Below, one piece after another: positions 54,369 to 64,000 of a DNA stretch of 64,000 nt. Position 1 is the first letter of the stretch, and each line of letters starts with the position of its first letter. The stretch spans positions 2,132,501-2,196,500 of the forward strand of contig NZ_CP023548.1 of NCBI RefSeq assembly GCF_002407205.1. The letters are read 5' to 3'. Origin of the DNA: Rhodobacter sp. CZR27 (GTDB lineage: Bacteria > Pseudomonadota > Alphaproteobacteria > Rhodobacterales > Rhodobacteraceae). The position numbers were made by a program, and so were the translations under genes. The notes under the pieces were generated by a model. It saw only the letters and a program-made list of their open reading frames with translations, did no database searches and was not told the origin of the DNA.

Positions 54369-55579
54369 TAGCGGTCGATCTCCCCGAACACGACGTCGAG
54401 CGTTCCGATGATGGCGGACACATCCGCCAGCAGGTGGCCCTTGGCGAGGTAGTCCATGGCTTGCAGGTGAAGGAACCCCGGCGCGCGGATCTTGGCGCGA
54501 TAGGGCCGGTTGGTGCCGTCGGCGACGAGATAGACGCCGAACTCGCCCTTGGGCGCCTCGACGGCGGCATAGACCTCGCCGGCCGGCACGTGGAAGCCCT
54601 CGGTATAGAGCTTGAAGTGATGGATCAGCGCCTCCATCGAGGTCTTCATCTCGGCGCGCGGCGGCGGCGTGATCTTGCCGCGGGCGAGGATGTCGCCCTT
54701 CTCCACCCGGAGCTTCTCGATGCACTGGCGGATGATCTTGGTGGACTGCCGCATCTCCTCCATCCGGCAGAGGTAGCGGTCGAAGCAGTCGCCGTTCTTG
54801 CCCACCGGGATCTGGAAGTCGAACTCGTCATAGCACTCGTAGGGCTGCGAGCGCCGCAGGTCCCAGGCGAGGCCCGAGCCGCGCACCATCACGCCCGAGA
54901 AGCCCCAGTCGAGGATGTCCTGCTCGGACACCACGCCGATGTCGGCGTTGCGCTGCTTGAAGATGCGGTTCTCGGTCAAGAGCCCGTCGATGTCGTCGAG
55001 CACCTTCGGGAAATGGTCGGCCCATTCCTCGATGTCGTCGATAAGCCGCGGCGTCAGGTCCTGGTGCACGCCGCCCGGCCGGAAGTAGGCGGCGTGGAGC
55101 CGCGCCCCCGAGGCGCGCTCGTAGAACACCATCAGCTTCTCGCGTTCCTCGAAGCCCCAGAGGGGCGGGGTCAGCGCGCCCACGTCCATCGCCTGCGTGG
55201 TGACGTTGAGCAGGTGGTTCAGCACCCGGCCGATCTCGGAGTAGAGCACCCGGATGAGGCTCGCCCGCCGTGGGACCTGCACCCCGGTCAGCTTCTCGAT
55301 CGCGAGGCACCAGGCATGTTCCTGGTTCATCGGCGCCACATAGTCGAGGCGGTCGAAATACGGCAGGTTCTGCAGGTAGGTCCGGCTTTCCATCAGCTTC
55401 TCGGTCCCGCGGTGCAGCAGGCCGATATGCGGGTCGCAGCGTTCCACGACCTCGCCGTCCAGCTCCAGCACCAGCCGAAGAACACCATGCGCGGCAGGGT
55501 GTTGCGGGCCGAAGTTGATGTTGAAGTTGCGGATCTTCTGTTCGCCGGTCAGCACGTCGTCGTATCTGGTGTCCATCAT
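54368..55579 (-). CDS. nuoD: NADH-quinone oxidoreductase subunit D
   Basis: A 403-aa 49-kDa-type subunit that forms the quinone site with NuoB. It has [22 protein letters not shown], where the HxxxxH pattern and neighbouring residues line the pocket, and [35 protein letters not shown] near the end. The start is the first of two adjacent ATGs, at 55579. It follows nuoC after 10 bases. Confidence 0.97.
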   Translation of the reverse strand: MMDTRYDDVLTGEQKIRNFNINFGPQHPAAHGVLRLVLELDGEVVERCDPHIGLLHRGTEKLMESRTYLQNLPYFDRLDYVAPMNQEHAWCLAIEKLTGVQVPRRASLIRVLYSEIGRVLNHLLNVTTQAMDVGALTPPLWGFEEREKLMVFYERASGARLHAAYFRPGGVHQDLTPRLIDDIEEWADHFPKVLDDIDGLLTENRIFKQRNADIGVVSEQDILDWGFSGVMVRGSGLAWDLRRSQPYECYDEFDFQIPVGKNGDCFDRYLCRMEEMRQSTKIIRQCIEKLRVEKGDILARGKITPPPRAEMKTSMEALIHHFKLYTEGFHVPAGEVYAAVEAPKGEFGVYLVADGTNRPYRAKIRAPGFLHLQAMDYLAKGHLLADVSAIIGTLDVVFGEIDR

Positions 55580-55589
55580 CGTGTCCCCG

Positions 55590-56192
55590 TCACGTCCGTG
55601 CCTTGTCGTCACCCGGAAGAATGTAGTCCGCACCCTCCCACGGCGAGAGGAAATCGAACTGCCGGTATTCCTGCACCAGCTTCACCGGTTCGTAGATGAC
55701 GCGCTTCTGCACCTCGTCATAGCGGACCTCGGTGTAGCCGGTCGTCGGGAAGTCCTTGCGCATCGGATGGCCGCGGAAGCCGTAGTCGGTCAGGATGCGG
55801 CGCAGGTCGGGATGGCCGGTGAAGAGGATGCCGAACATGTCGAACACCTCGCGCTCGAACCAGTTGGCCGAAGGGTGGACGGTATGGATCGAGGCCAGGG
55901 TCTCGTCCTCACGCACCTGCATCTTCAGGCGGATGCGCTGGTTCTGGTACATCGACAGGAAGTGGTAGACCACGTCGAAGCGCGCCGGGCGCTCGGGGTG
56001 GTCGACCGCGGTGATGTCGACGAGGGTGGAAAAGCGGCAGGAGCTGTCCGAGCGCAGCCATTCCACGAGGCCGACGATGCGGTTCGGCACCACGTCGAGC
56101 GTCAGTTCGCCGAAGGCGATCCGGCTGCCGAGCACGGCATCGGGCTGGCGCATCTCGACATGCGCGGCCAGTTCCTGAAGGGCTTCCGACAT
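55590..56192 (-). CDS. nuoC: NADH-quinone oxidoreductase subunit C
   Basis: A 200-aa 30-kDa-type subunit. It has [19 protein letters not shown] and the family signature [39 protein letters not shown]. It is a separate gene, not fused to nuoD as in enteric bacteria. The start is the ATG at 56192. Confidence 0.97.
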   Translation of the reverse strand: MSEALQELAAHVEMRQPDAVLGSRIAFGELTLDVVPNRIVGLVEWLRSDSSCRFSTLVDITAVDHPERPARFDVVYHFLSMYQNQRIRLKMQVREDETLASIHTVHPSANWFEREVFDMFGILFTGHPDLRRILTDYGFRGHPMRKDFPTTGYTEVRYDEVQKRVIYEPVKLVQEYRQFDFLSPWEGADYILPGDDKART

Positions 56193-56202
56193 GGGGCTCT
56201 CC

Positions 56203-57089
<887 letters not shown>

Positions 57090-57187
57090 GGGCGGCTCCT
57101 TCGGCTGGCGGCTTCCCCTGGATCGGGGGTGCTAGCAGTCACGTGCTGACGCTTCGTTTACTCTGCACCCCGGTCCGGGTCAACCGA

Positions 57188-57243
57188 GGGTCGCGACAAA
57201 ACACCGCGACCCCGATGTGCCTTATCCCATTGGTATGCAATGG
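57188..57243. promoter_or_regulatory. Two inverted repeats upstream of nuoA
   Basis: GGGTCGCG (57188-57195) pairs with CGCGACCC (57205-57212) around 9 bases. CCATTG (57227-57232) pairs with CAATGG (57238-57243) around 5 bases. Between them and nuoA, read on the minus strand, lies a possible TTGACC-N17-TAAACG promoter. The repeats could be operators of the nuo operon or a terminator for transcription arriving from liuC. Confidence 0.4.
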
Positions 57244-57310
57244 TGAACCGAAATTTTTCTTATGCAACAATGCGTCGCATACCCGGACCAGCCCGGCGGC
57301 CGGGGCCGAC

Positions 57311-58099
57311 TCAGTCGGGCCGGGCCCAGGCGGCGGGGCGGCGGGCGAAAAAGGCCTCCACTCCCGCGCGGGCCTCCTCGCTTTCCCAGCGGCGGACGAG
57401 GGCCGCGATGCTGGCCTCGATCACCCCGTCGTCGATGGCCGGGCCGAAGCGGCGCAGCAGGGCCTTCGCCTCGGCCACGGCACCGGGCGCGCAGGCGAGA
57501 TAGGGCGCGACTTCGGCCTCGACGGCGGCGTCGAGATCCTCGGGCGCCACCACCTCGGCAAGGAAGCCCAGGCGCAGCGCCTCGGCGGCGCCGAACAGCC
57601 GCGCCGAGAAGAACACCCGCCGCGCCATGGCCTCGCCCACGCGGGCGGCGACATAGGGGCCAATGGTCGCGGGGATCAGGCCGAGGCGGGTCTCGGTCAG
57701 CCCGAAGCGCGCGCCGGCCGCGGCGATGGCGGTGTCGCAGACCGAGATCAGCCCCATGCCGCCGCCGAAGGCCTGCCCCTGCACCCGACCGATCAGCGGC
57801 TTGGGCAGCTCGTTCAGCGCGCGAAGCATGTGGGCGAGCTTGCGCGCCTCCCTCGCGCGGGTCGCCCCGTCCGCAGCCATCTGCTCGCGCATCCAGCCAA
57901 GGTCGCCACCGGCGCAGAAGCTCTCGCCTTCGGCGGCCAGCACGACCACGCGCACGGCGGGATCGGCCCCCAGCCGGGCCGCGGCCGCCCTCAGCTCCTC
58001 GATCATCCGGGCCGACATGGCGTTGTGCTTTTCCGCACGGTTCAGCGTCAGCCGCGCGACGCCGCGCGCGTCCATCCCGATCCCGATTGTCTCGAACAT
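57311..58099 (-). CDS. liuC: Methylglutaconyl-CoA hydratase (enoyl-CoA hydratase family)
   Basis: A 262-aa crotonase-fold enzyme. The oxyanion-hole blocks are ESFCAGGDLGWM and KPLIGRVQGQAFGGGMGLISVCD, and the catalytic Glu lies in FGLTETRLGLIPATIGPYV. In this operon (beside methylcrotonyl-CoA carboxylase and HMG-CoA lyase) it should hydrate 3-methylglutaconyl-CoA to HMG-CoA in leucine breakdown. It is the last gene of the liu operon on this strand. Confidence 0.88.
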   Translation of the reverse strand: MFETIGIGMDARGVARLTLNRAEKHNAMSARMIEELRAAAARLGADPAVRVVVLAAEGESFCAGGDLGWMREQMAADGATRAREARKLAHMLRALNELPKPLIGRVQGQAFGGGMGLISVCDTAIAAAGARFGLTETRLGLIPATIGPYVAARVGEAMARRVFFSARLFGAAEALRLGFLAEVVAPEDLDAAVEAEVAPYLACAPGAVAEAKALLRRFGPAIDDGVIEASIAALVRRWESEEARAGVEAFFARRPAAWARPD

Positions 58100-58150
58100 C
58101 CGTTCCCCTCCTGCAGCGGGCTGCCGGCGCCGGCGCCCGCGAAAATCGCG

Positions 58151-59005
58151 TCAGCCGGCGCGAAGCCGGCGGGCAAGCGCCGCGGCCTCGGCCAGCCTGT
58201 CGGGATCAAGTCCGGTCTCGAACCCCTTGGCCGCGAGATGGGCGGCCACCTTCTCGGTGGCGACGTTACCCGCGGCGCCCGGCGCATAGGGGCAGCCGCC
58301 CAGCCCGCCCACCGCCGCATCCACCACCCGAAGCCCGCGCGCCAGCGCCGCGTCGATCACCTCCAGCGCCCGGCCGGCGGTATCGTGGCAATGGGCGGCC
58401 AGCCGGTCCGCGGGCAGTTCGTCCAGCACGGCGGCCAGCATGGCGTCGAAGCCCTCCGCCGTCGCCCGCCCCACCGTGTCGCCCAGCGAGATCTCGGCGC
58501 AGCCCAGATCCCGCAGCGCCGCCGCGACCCCTGCGACGGAAGCGGGCGGCGTCGGCCCGTCGAAGGGGCATTCCACCACCATCGAGACATAGCCGCGCAA
58601 TCGCGTGCCGTCCTGCCGGGCGGCCTCGGCGATGGGGGCGAGCCGCTCGAGGCTCGCGGCCACCGAGCAGTTGAGGTTCGCCTTCGAGAAGCCTTCCGAG
58701 GCCGAGACGAACACGGCCACCTCATCGGCCCCGGCGGCTACGGCGGCCCGGTAGCCCTTCAGGTTCGGGGCGAGGGCCGCATAGGAGACACCGGGCCGCC
58801 GGGTGATCCCGGCCAGCACCTCGGCGCCGTCGGACATCTGCGGAACCCATTTCGGGCTGACGAAGCTCGCGACCTCGATGCGGCGGAACCCGGTCTGCGA
58901 CAGCAGGTCGACCAGCGCGATCTTCGCCGCCGTGGGGATCGGGCGCGGCTCGTTCTGCAGGCCGTCGCGAGGGCCGACCTCGAAGATCTCGACGAACTCA
59001 GCCAT
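58151..59005 (-). CDS. liuE: Hydroxymethylglutaryl-CoA lyase
   Basis: A 284-aa TIM-barrel lyase that splits HMG-CoA to acetyl-CoA and acetoacetate. It has EVGPRDGLQNEP, FVSPKWVPQMSD, the metal-binding HCHDTAGRAL and the catalytic-Cys loop GGLGGCPYAPGAAGNVATE. The start is the ATG at 59005, which overlaps the end of the carboxylase alpha gene. Longer in-frame sequence is a shadow of that gene. Confidence 0.94.
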   Translation of the reverse strand: MAEFVEIFEVGPRDGLQNEPRPIPTAAKIALVDLLSQTGFRRIEVASFVSPKWVPQMSDGAEVLAGITRRPGVSYAALAPNLKGYRAAVAAGADEVAVFVSASEGFSKANLNCSVAASLERLAPIAEAARQDGTRLRGYVSMVVECPFDGPTPPASVAGVAAALRDLGCAEISLGDTVGRATAEGFDAMLAAVLDELPADRLAAHCHDTAGRALEVIDAALARGLRVVDAAVGGLGGCPYAPGAAGNVATEKVAAHLAAKGFETGLDPDRLAEAAALARRLRAG

Positions 59006-60938
59006 CGGCCTCCTCCAGCCGCACCAGAGCGGCGCCGGCCTCGACCTGCGCGCCGGCCTCGACGAGCACTTCAGCCACGATGCCGTCACGGGTGGCGCTC
59101 AGGACGTGCTCCATCTTCATCGCCTCGATCACGGCGAGGCGGTCGCCCTTCTCCACCCGTTCCCCGGCCCGCACCGCCACCTCGCGCACAAGGCCCGGCA
59201 TCGGCGAGAGCGTGAGGCCGCCCTGCCCGCCCTCTTCGCCGCCCCGGTCGAAGGGATCGGGAATGGAAAAGCTGACGGTGCCCGTGCGGGCGAAGACATG
59301 CACCGCCTCGCCCAGCCGCAGGACGCGGCCCGGGTGCGTGCCATCGACCTCCCAGCCTTCCGGTTTCAGCCGGGCGGCGAGCGTGGCGCCCCCGAGTTCC
59401 ACCCGCGCGACGCCGGGCCGCTCCACCGCGATCACCGCCGCGATCTCCTCGGCCCCCAGCCGCAGCCGGGCGTGCCGCCGCAGCGGCGCCCAGAGCGCGA
59501 AGCCCTGGAGCGGCGTGGCCTCGCAGCCCAGCGTCGCCGTCAGCAGCGCCGCGGCCGTGATGGCGGGCGAGACCGGCGGAGGGTCGGTGAGCAGGGCGAT
59601 GTCGCGGCCGATGAGACCAGTATCCACCTCGCCCGCCGCGAAGCCCGGATGCCGCGCGAGGCGGCCGAGGAACGCGAGGTTCGTCACCGTCCCCGCCACC
59701 TCGGTCTCCTCGAGCGCCCGGGCAAGCTGGTTCAGCGCGCTGGCCCGCGACGGCCCGTAGGCCACGAGCTTCGCGATCATCGGGTCGTACCAAGGGCTGA
59801 TCCGGTCGCCGGTGCGCACGCCGGTATCGGCGCGGATGCCATCCGCGAAGCGCAGATGGTCGAGCCGCCCGGTCGCGGGAAGGAAGCCCGCGGGCACGTC
59901 CTCGGCGTAAAGCCGCGCCTCGAAGGCATGACCGCGCAGCGGGATCTTATCCTGCGCCAGCGGCAGCGGCTCGCCCGAGGCGACGCGAAGCTGCCATTCC
60001 ACAAGGTCGATGCCGGTGATCGCCTCGGTCACGGGATGCTCGACCTGCAGGCGGGTGTTCATCTCCATGAACCAGAAGCGGTCGGGCCGCAGCCCCTCCG
60101 ATCCGTCCACGATAAATTCGACCGTTCCCGCGCCCCGGTAGCCGATGGCGCGGGCGGCCCGCACCGCCGCCTCGCCCATGGCAGCGCGCATCTCGGGGGT
60201 CATGCCGGGCGCCGGCGCCTCCTCGATCACCTTCTGGTGCCGGCGCTGCAGCGAGCAGTCGCGTTCATAGAGATGGACGGCATCCCGGCCGTCGCCGAAG
60301 ACCTGCACCTCGATGTGGCGGGGCGCCTCGACGTATTTCTCGATCAGGACGGCGTCGTTACCGAAAGCGGTCCGCGCCTCGGCCCGCGCCGAGGCCAGGG
60401 CGGCATCGAAATCCGCCGGGCCGTCGACGCGCCGCATGCCCTTCCCGCCGCCCCCGGCGACGGCCTTGATGAGCACCGGATAGCCCGCCTCGGCGGCCAT
60501 GACGGCCAGATGCTCGGGTTCCTGATCCTCGCCATGATAGCCGGGAACCACGGGAACGCCCGCCTTGGCCATGAGCGCCTTGGCGGCATCCTTGAGGCCC
60601 ATGGCACGGATTGCCGCCGCCGAGGGACCGATGAAGGTGAGGCCCGCGGCCTCGACCGCCTCGACGAAATCGGGGTTCTCGGAGAGGAATCCGTAGCCCG
60701 GATGGATGGCCTCGGCGCCGGTGGCCAGCGCCGCCTCGATAAGGCGGTCGCCGCGCAGGTAGCTGTCGGCGGGCTGCGGGCCGCCGATGCGGCGCGCCTC
60801 GTCGGCAAGCGCCACGTGCAGCGCGCCCTCGTCGGCATCCGAGAACACGGCCACGGTGGCGACGCCCAGCCTTCGCGCGGTGGCGATGACGCGGCAGGCG
60901 ATCTCGCCGCGGTTGGCGATCAGGATCTTGCGGAACAT
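58998..60938 (-). CDS. liuD: Methylcrotonyl-CoA carboxylase, biotin-carrying alpha subunit
   Basis: A 646-aa subunit with biotin carboxylase and biotin carrier domains. The N-terminus is FRKILIANRGEIACRVIATA. The ATP-grasp loop is GGGGKGMRRV, then EMNTRLQVEHPVTE. The biotinylated Lys is in the C-terminal IEAMKMEHVL. BirA, encoded at 40.2 kb, should attach the biotin. It follows the beta-subunit gene after 7 bases. Together they carboxylate 3-methylcrotonyl-CoA. Confidence 0.94.
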   Translation of the reverse strand: MFRKILIANRGEIACRVIATARRLGVATVAVFSDADEGALHVALADEARRIGGPQPADSYLRGDRLIEAALATGAEAIHPGYGFLSENPDFVEAVEAAGLTFIGPSAAAIRAMGLKDAAKALMAKAGVPVVPGYHGEDQEPEHLAVMAAEAGYPVLIKAVAGGGGKGMRRVDGPADFDAALASARAEARTAFGNDAVLIEKYVEAPRHIEVQVFGDGRDAVHLYERDCSLQRRHQKVIEEAPAPGMTPEMRAAMGEAAVRAARAIGYRGAGTVEFIVDGSEGLRPDRFWFMEMNTRLQVEHPVTEAITGIDLVEWQLRVASGEPLPLAQDKIPLRGHAFEARLYAEDVPAGFLPATGRLDHLRFADGIRADTGVRTGDRISPWYDPMIAKLVAYGPSRASALNQLARALEETEVAGTVTNLAFLGRLARHPGFAAGEVDTGLIGRDIALLTDPPPVSPAITAAALLTATLGCEATPLQGFALWAPLRRHARLRLGAEEIAAVIAVERPGVARVELGGATLAARLKPEGWEVDGTHPGRVLRLGEAVHVFARTGTVSFSIPDPFDRGGEEGGQGGLTLSPMPGLVREVAVRAGERVEKGDRLAVIEAMKMEHVLSATRDGIVAEVLVEAGAQVEAGAALVRLEEADG

Positions 60939-60945
60939 CGCGACC

Positions 60946-62550
<1,605 letters not shown>

Positions 62551-62587
62551 GCCGGATCCGTCAGGCAAAGGTTGCGGATGTGTGGCC

Positions 62588-62606
62588 TGCGCGCCTGCGG
62601 CGCGCA
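62588..62606. promoter_or_regulatory. Hairpin in the liuB-ompW intergenic region
   Basis: TGCGCGCC (62588-62595) pairs with GGCGCGCA (62599-62606) around a 3-base TGC loop. It lies 38 bases from the liuB start and 16 bases from the FnrL-type box. It may be an operator or the leader hairpin of liuB. Confidence 0.4.
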
Positions 62607-62621
62607 CAGCCGGAGATCATA

Positions 62622-62635
62622 TTGATGCAGGTCAA
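62622..62635 (+). promoter_or_regulatory. FNR/FnrL-type binding site upstream of ompW
   Basis: TTGAT-GCAG-GTCAA, a close match to the TTGAT-N4-ATCAA consensus of FNR and FnrL (one mismatch). Its centre is about 62 bases upstream of the chosen ompW start. A site centred near -41.5 of a transcript starting around 62670 would fit activation under low oxygen. E. coli ompW is itself FNR-regulated. Confidence 0.6.
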
Positions 62636-62690
62636 GGAAAACGTCCCGCCTTGGCTCAAGGGTCGGCCACGGTAACTCCAAGGTATGCAG

Positions 62691-63296
62691 ATGCACACGA
62701 TGATTCCCGCGGCCTTCGCCGCAAGCCTCGCCCTCCTCGTCGCCGCGCCGGTGGCTGCCCAGTCGGCCGGGGACATGACCTTCGGCCTCGGCATCGGCAG
62801 CGTGATGCCGAAGTCCGACAACGGCACGCTGGCCGGTCTGGACGCCGAGGTGGATGACGACATCCGCCCGACGATCACCTTCGAGTATTTCATCCGCGAC
62901 AATCTGGGGATCGAGATCCTCGCGGCGACGCCGTTCAAGCATGACGTGAGCCTCGACGGTCTGGGCGAAGTGGCCAGCGTCGAGCACCTGCCGCCGACGC
63001 TGTCGCTGCAGTATCACTTCCCGACCGGCAGCGCCTTCCAGCCGTTCCTCGGCGCCGGCATCACCTATGTCACCTTCTTCAGCGAGGAATCCGACCTCGG
63101 CGACATCGAGCTGGACGACAGCTGGGGCGTGTCGGTCCATGCGGGCTTCGACTACGCGGTCAGCGAGACCGGCGCGATCCGGACCGACATCCGCTGGATG
63201 GACGTCGACAGCGACGTGACGCTGGACGGCGTGGACATCGGCACCGCCGAGATCGACCCGCTGGTGGTGGGCGTCTCCTACATCTGGAAATTCTGA
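62691..63296 (+). CDS. OmpW-family outer-membrane protein
   Basis: A 201-aa eight-stranded beta-barrel protein. A signal peptide (about residues 1-22, ending APVAAQ) precedes the barrel. It has FEYFIRDNLGIEILAATPFKHDVSL, LPPTLSLQYHFPTGSAFQPFLGAGITYVTF, and a terminal VGVSYIWKF with the C-terminal Phe for BAM recognition. The start is the ATG at 62691, with AAGG seven bases upstream. An ATG at 62685 is too close to that site. It lies on the opposite strand inside the liu gene order. Confidence 0.9.
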   Translation: MHTMIPAAFAASLALLVAAPVAAQSAGDMTFGLGIGSVMPKSDNGTLAGLDAEVDDDIRPTITFEYFIRDNLGIEILAATPFKHDVSLDGLGEVASVEHLPPTLSLQYHFPTGSAFQPFLGAGITYVTFFSEESDLGDIELDDSWGVSVHAGFDYAVSETGAIRTDIRWMDVDSDVTLDGVDIGTAEIDPLVVGVSYIWKF

Positions 63297-63302
63297 CCCT
63301 CC

Positions 63303-63362
63303 GGCCGGCCCGAGTCCTCCGGGCCGGCCCGTCCCGCGGGCGGCAGCCATCCTGCCCGCGGG
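63303..63362. terminator. Two tandem hairpins between ompW and liuA
   Basis: GGCCGGCCCG (63303-63312) pairs with CGGGCCGGCC (63320-63329) over 10 bp. CCCGCGGGC (63333-63341) pairs with GCCCGCGGG (63354-63362) over 9 bp. They fill the gap between two convergent genes and probably end transcription from both sides. No T-runs follow. Confidence 0.6.
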
Positions 63363-63382
63363 ATCAAGCCCCGGCACCGGCA

Positions 63383-64000
63383 TCAGCCGGCCGCCATCAG
63401 TTCGCGTCCGATCAGCATCCGCCGGATCTCGGACGTTCCCGCGCCGATCTCCATCAGCTTCGCGTCACGGAACAGCCGACTCACCACAGAATCGTTCAGG
63501 TAGCCCGCGCCCCCCAGCGCCTGCACCGCCTGATGCGCCTGCACCATCGCCTGCTCTGACGCGTAGAGCACGCAGCCCGCCGCATCCGCCCGCGTCACAC
63601 GGCCCCGGTCGCAGGCCTTGGCCACCTCGTAGACATAGGCGCGCGAGGTGTTCAGCGCGACATACATGTCGGCGATCTTGCCCTGCATCAGCTGGAAGTT
63701 CCCGATCGGCTGGCCGAACTGCTGGCGGCTCTGGCAATAGGGCAGCACCTCGTCTAGGCAGGCCGCCATGATGCCGGTGCCGATCCCCGACAGCACCACG
63801 CGCTCGTAATCGAGGCCGGACATCAGCACGCGCACCCCGCGCCCCTCCTCGCCCAGCACGTTCTCGAACGGGACCTCGCAGTTGTCGAAGATCAGCTCGC
63901 CGGTGTTCGAGCCGCGCATGCCGACCTTGTCGAAATGCGGGCTGGTCGAGAAGCCCGCCATCCCGCGCTCGATCAGGAAGGCGGTGATGCCCTTGGCGCC
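63383..64000 (-). CDS. liuA: Isovaleryl-CoA dehydrogenase (partial; 5' end beyond the window)
   Basis: The C-terminal 205 residues of an acyl-CoA dehydrogenase. It has FDKVGMRGSNTGELIFDNCEVPFENVLGEEG, LDYERVVLSGIGTGIMAACLDEVLPYCQSRQQFG, VQALGGAGYLNDSVVSRLFRDAKLMEIGAGTSEIRRMLIGREL, which match isovaleryl-CoA dehydrogenase. It forms 3-methylcrotonyl-CoA, the substrate of the carboxylase encoded by liuB and liuD. The frame is open to the window edge, so the start is not visible. Confidence 0.9.
   Translation of the reverse strand, partial: GAKGITAFLIERGMAGFSTSPHFDKVGMRGSNTGELIFDNCEVPFENVLGEEGRGVRVLMSGLDYERVVLSGIGTGIMAACLDEVLPYCQSRQQFGQPIGNFQLMQGKIADMYVALNTSRAYVYEVAKACDRGRVTRADAAGCVLYASEQAMVQAHQAVQALGGAGYLNDSVVSRLFRDAKLMEIGAGTSEIRRMLIGRELMAAG

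Overview
The window is GC-rich chromosomal DNA from an alphaproteobacterium. It is most likely a member of the Rhodobacter/Cereibacter group (Rhodobacteraceae). The evidence is a sqdB-sqdD-sqdC sulfolipid operon, a nuo operon that carries extra small genes and runs on into birA-coaX-rnj, an FnrL-type site, and a leucine-degradation operon. No rRNA, tRNA, CRISPR array, transposase or phage gene was seen.

Layout. (1) 0.5-3.4 kb: sqdBDC for sulfoquinovosyl diacylglycerol. (2) 3.8-10.6 kb: galU and an exopolysaccharide operon of succinoglycan type (exoL-like, exoA, exoM, exoP) plus a small membrane protein. (3) 10.6-18.7 kb: a lasso-peptide biosynthetic island. It has a 50-codon precursor, an RRE protein (B1), a leader peptidase (B2), an Asn-synthetase-like cyclase (C), an HPr-kinase-like peptide kinase (K) and an ABC exporter (D) on the minus strand. 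A nucleotidyltransferase and a glycosyltransferase diverge on the plus strand. (4) 18.7-24.3 kb: the rest of the exo locus (glycosyltransferase, GH16 glycanase, ExoQ, ExoF, ExoY). (5) 25-30.2 kb: surE-pcm-(frameshifted) LysM/M23 lipoprotein, facing DUF815 ATPase-tatC-tatB-tatA. (6) 30.3-37.8 kb: an orphan Fe3+-type ABC ATPase, an SDR, a Hint-domain protein, prfC, an unknown gene, a DEAD-box helicase and a 54-aa lipoprotein. (7) 37.8-57.1 kb, all minus strand: nuoA-nuoN with five interspersed extra ORFs, then birA, coaX and rnj. (8) 57.3-64 kb: leucine/isovalerate catabolism (liuC, liuE, liuD, liuB, partial liuA), with an ompW-like gene on the opposite strand between liuA and liuB.

The most interesting system is the lasso island. 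The predicted core begins Gly1 and has Asp at position 9, giving a Gly1-Asp9 macrolactam. It ends in Ser, which is the residue phosphorylated by HPr-kinase-like enzymes in paeninodin-type clusters. A nucleotidyltransferase and a GT2 glycosyltransferase start from the same intergenic region, and the island sits inside a polysaccharide locus. A lasso peptide that is phosphorylated and then glycosylated at its C-terminus is therefore a concrete, testable prediction.

Other points worth attention are three nuo-operon junctions built the same way (a terminal GCG-GAG-stop supplies the Shine-Dalgarno, with the start exactly 7 nt later), an 18-codon ORF inside that operon, a one-base frameshift at a C5 run in the murein-hydrolase-like lipoprotein gene, and a TTGAT-N4-GTCAA box upstream of ompW.
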